From NCBI GenBank assembly GCA_002478955.1, contig DLKK01000102.1, positions 5,208-27,890 on the forward strand: a stretch of DNA of 22,683 bases. The letters run 5' to 3'. Shown here piece by piece: positions 22,662 to 22,683 of the stretch. Within the stretch, counting starts at the first letter, position 1. The number at the start of each line of letters is the position of its first letter. The DNA is from Treponema sp. UBA7590 (GTDB lineage Bacteria > Spirochaetota > Spirochaetia > Treponematales > Treponemataceae). The notes beneath the pieces are model-generated. The model was not told where the DNA came from and made no database searches. It worked only from the letters and a program-made list of their open reading frames with translations. The position numbers and the translations under genes were made by a program.

Positions 22662-22683
22662 ATCAGCTACCAGAAAAAGCGCG

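Overview
This window reads as the chromosome of a host-associated spirochaete of the Treponema type. That is an inference from an AT-rich genome, the gene order secY-rpmJ-rpsM-rpsK-rpoA-rplQ with no rpsD between rpsK and rpoA, several lipoproteins with an LASC lipobox, and TlyC/CNNM-like proteins. I see no phage, insertion sequence, CRISPR array, tRNA or rRNA gene.

Bases 1-4570 are the end of the large ribosomal-protein cluster: the 3' two thirds of secY, then rpmJ (37 codons), rpsM, rpsK, rpoA, rplQ, an unrecognised small four-cysteine zinc-ribbon gene, and rpsD, closed by a clear intrinsic terminator. Two regulatory zones stand out. One is a hairpin leader in front of rpmJ. The other is a gap between rpsK and rpoA holding a terminator-like hairpin, a strong promoter and a hairpin next to the rpoA ribosome binding site.

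Bases 4571-6331 hold a single lipoprotein substrate-binding gene (livK type, no permease genes nearby) and a 509-base gene-free stretch. That stretch contains a run of four abutting palindromes, a terminator, a structured GC-rich patch and the purL promoter.

Bases 6332-13901 look like one transcription unit: purL (single-chain FGAM synthase), a thioredoxin-fold lipoprotein without CXXC, and two overlapping CNNM/CBS/CorC-type paralogues. It ends at a bidirectional terminator shared with the convergent rluA-family gene. Divergent from rluA is an acyl-CoA synthetase gene, which converges on a minus-strand group II PLP decarboxylase. Bases 18134-22661 carry a very large soluble diguanylate cyclase (degenerate STAND-like N-terminus, TPRs, GAF-like, GGDEF), a frameshifted NfeD-type gene and a QmcA/stomatin gene.

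The strongest genome-scale signal is promoter architecture. At purL, rluA, the PLP decarboxylase, the nfeD-like gene and probably the GGDEF gene, a -10 hexamer lies only 6-7 bases before the ATG and no Shine-Dalgarno sequence is visible. These genes are predicted to make leaderless mRNAs. Most of the other genes have good Shine-Dalgarno sites. The other main candidates are the zinc-ribbon gene inside the ribosomal operon, the degenerate-STAND/GGDEF protein and the nfeD frameshift.
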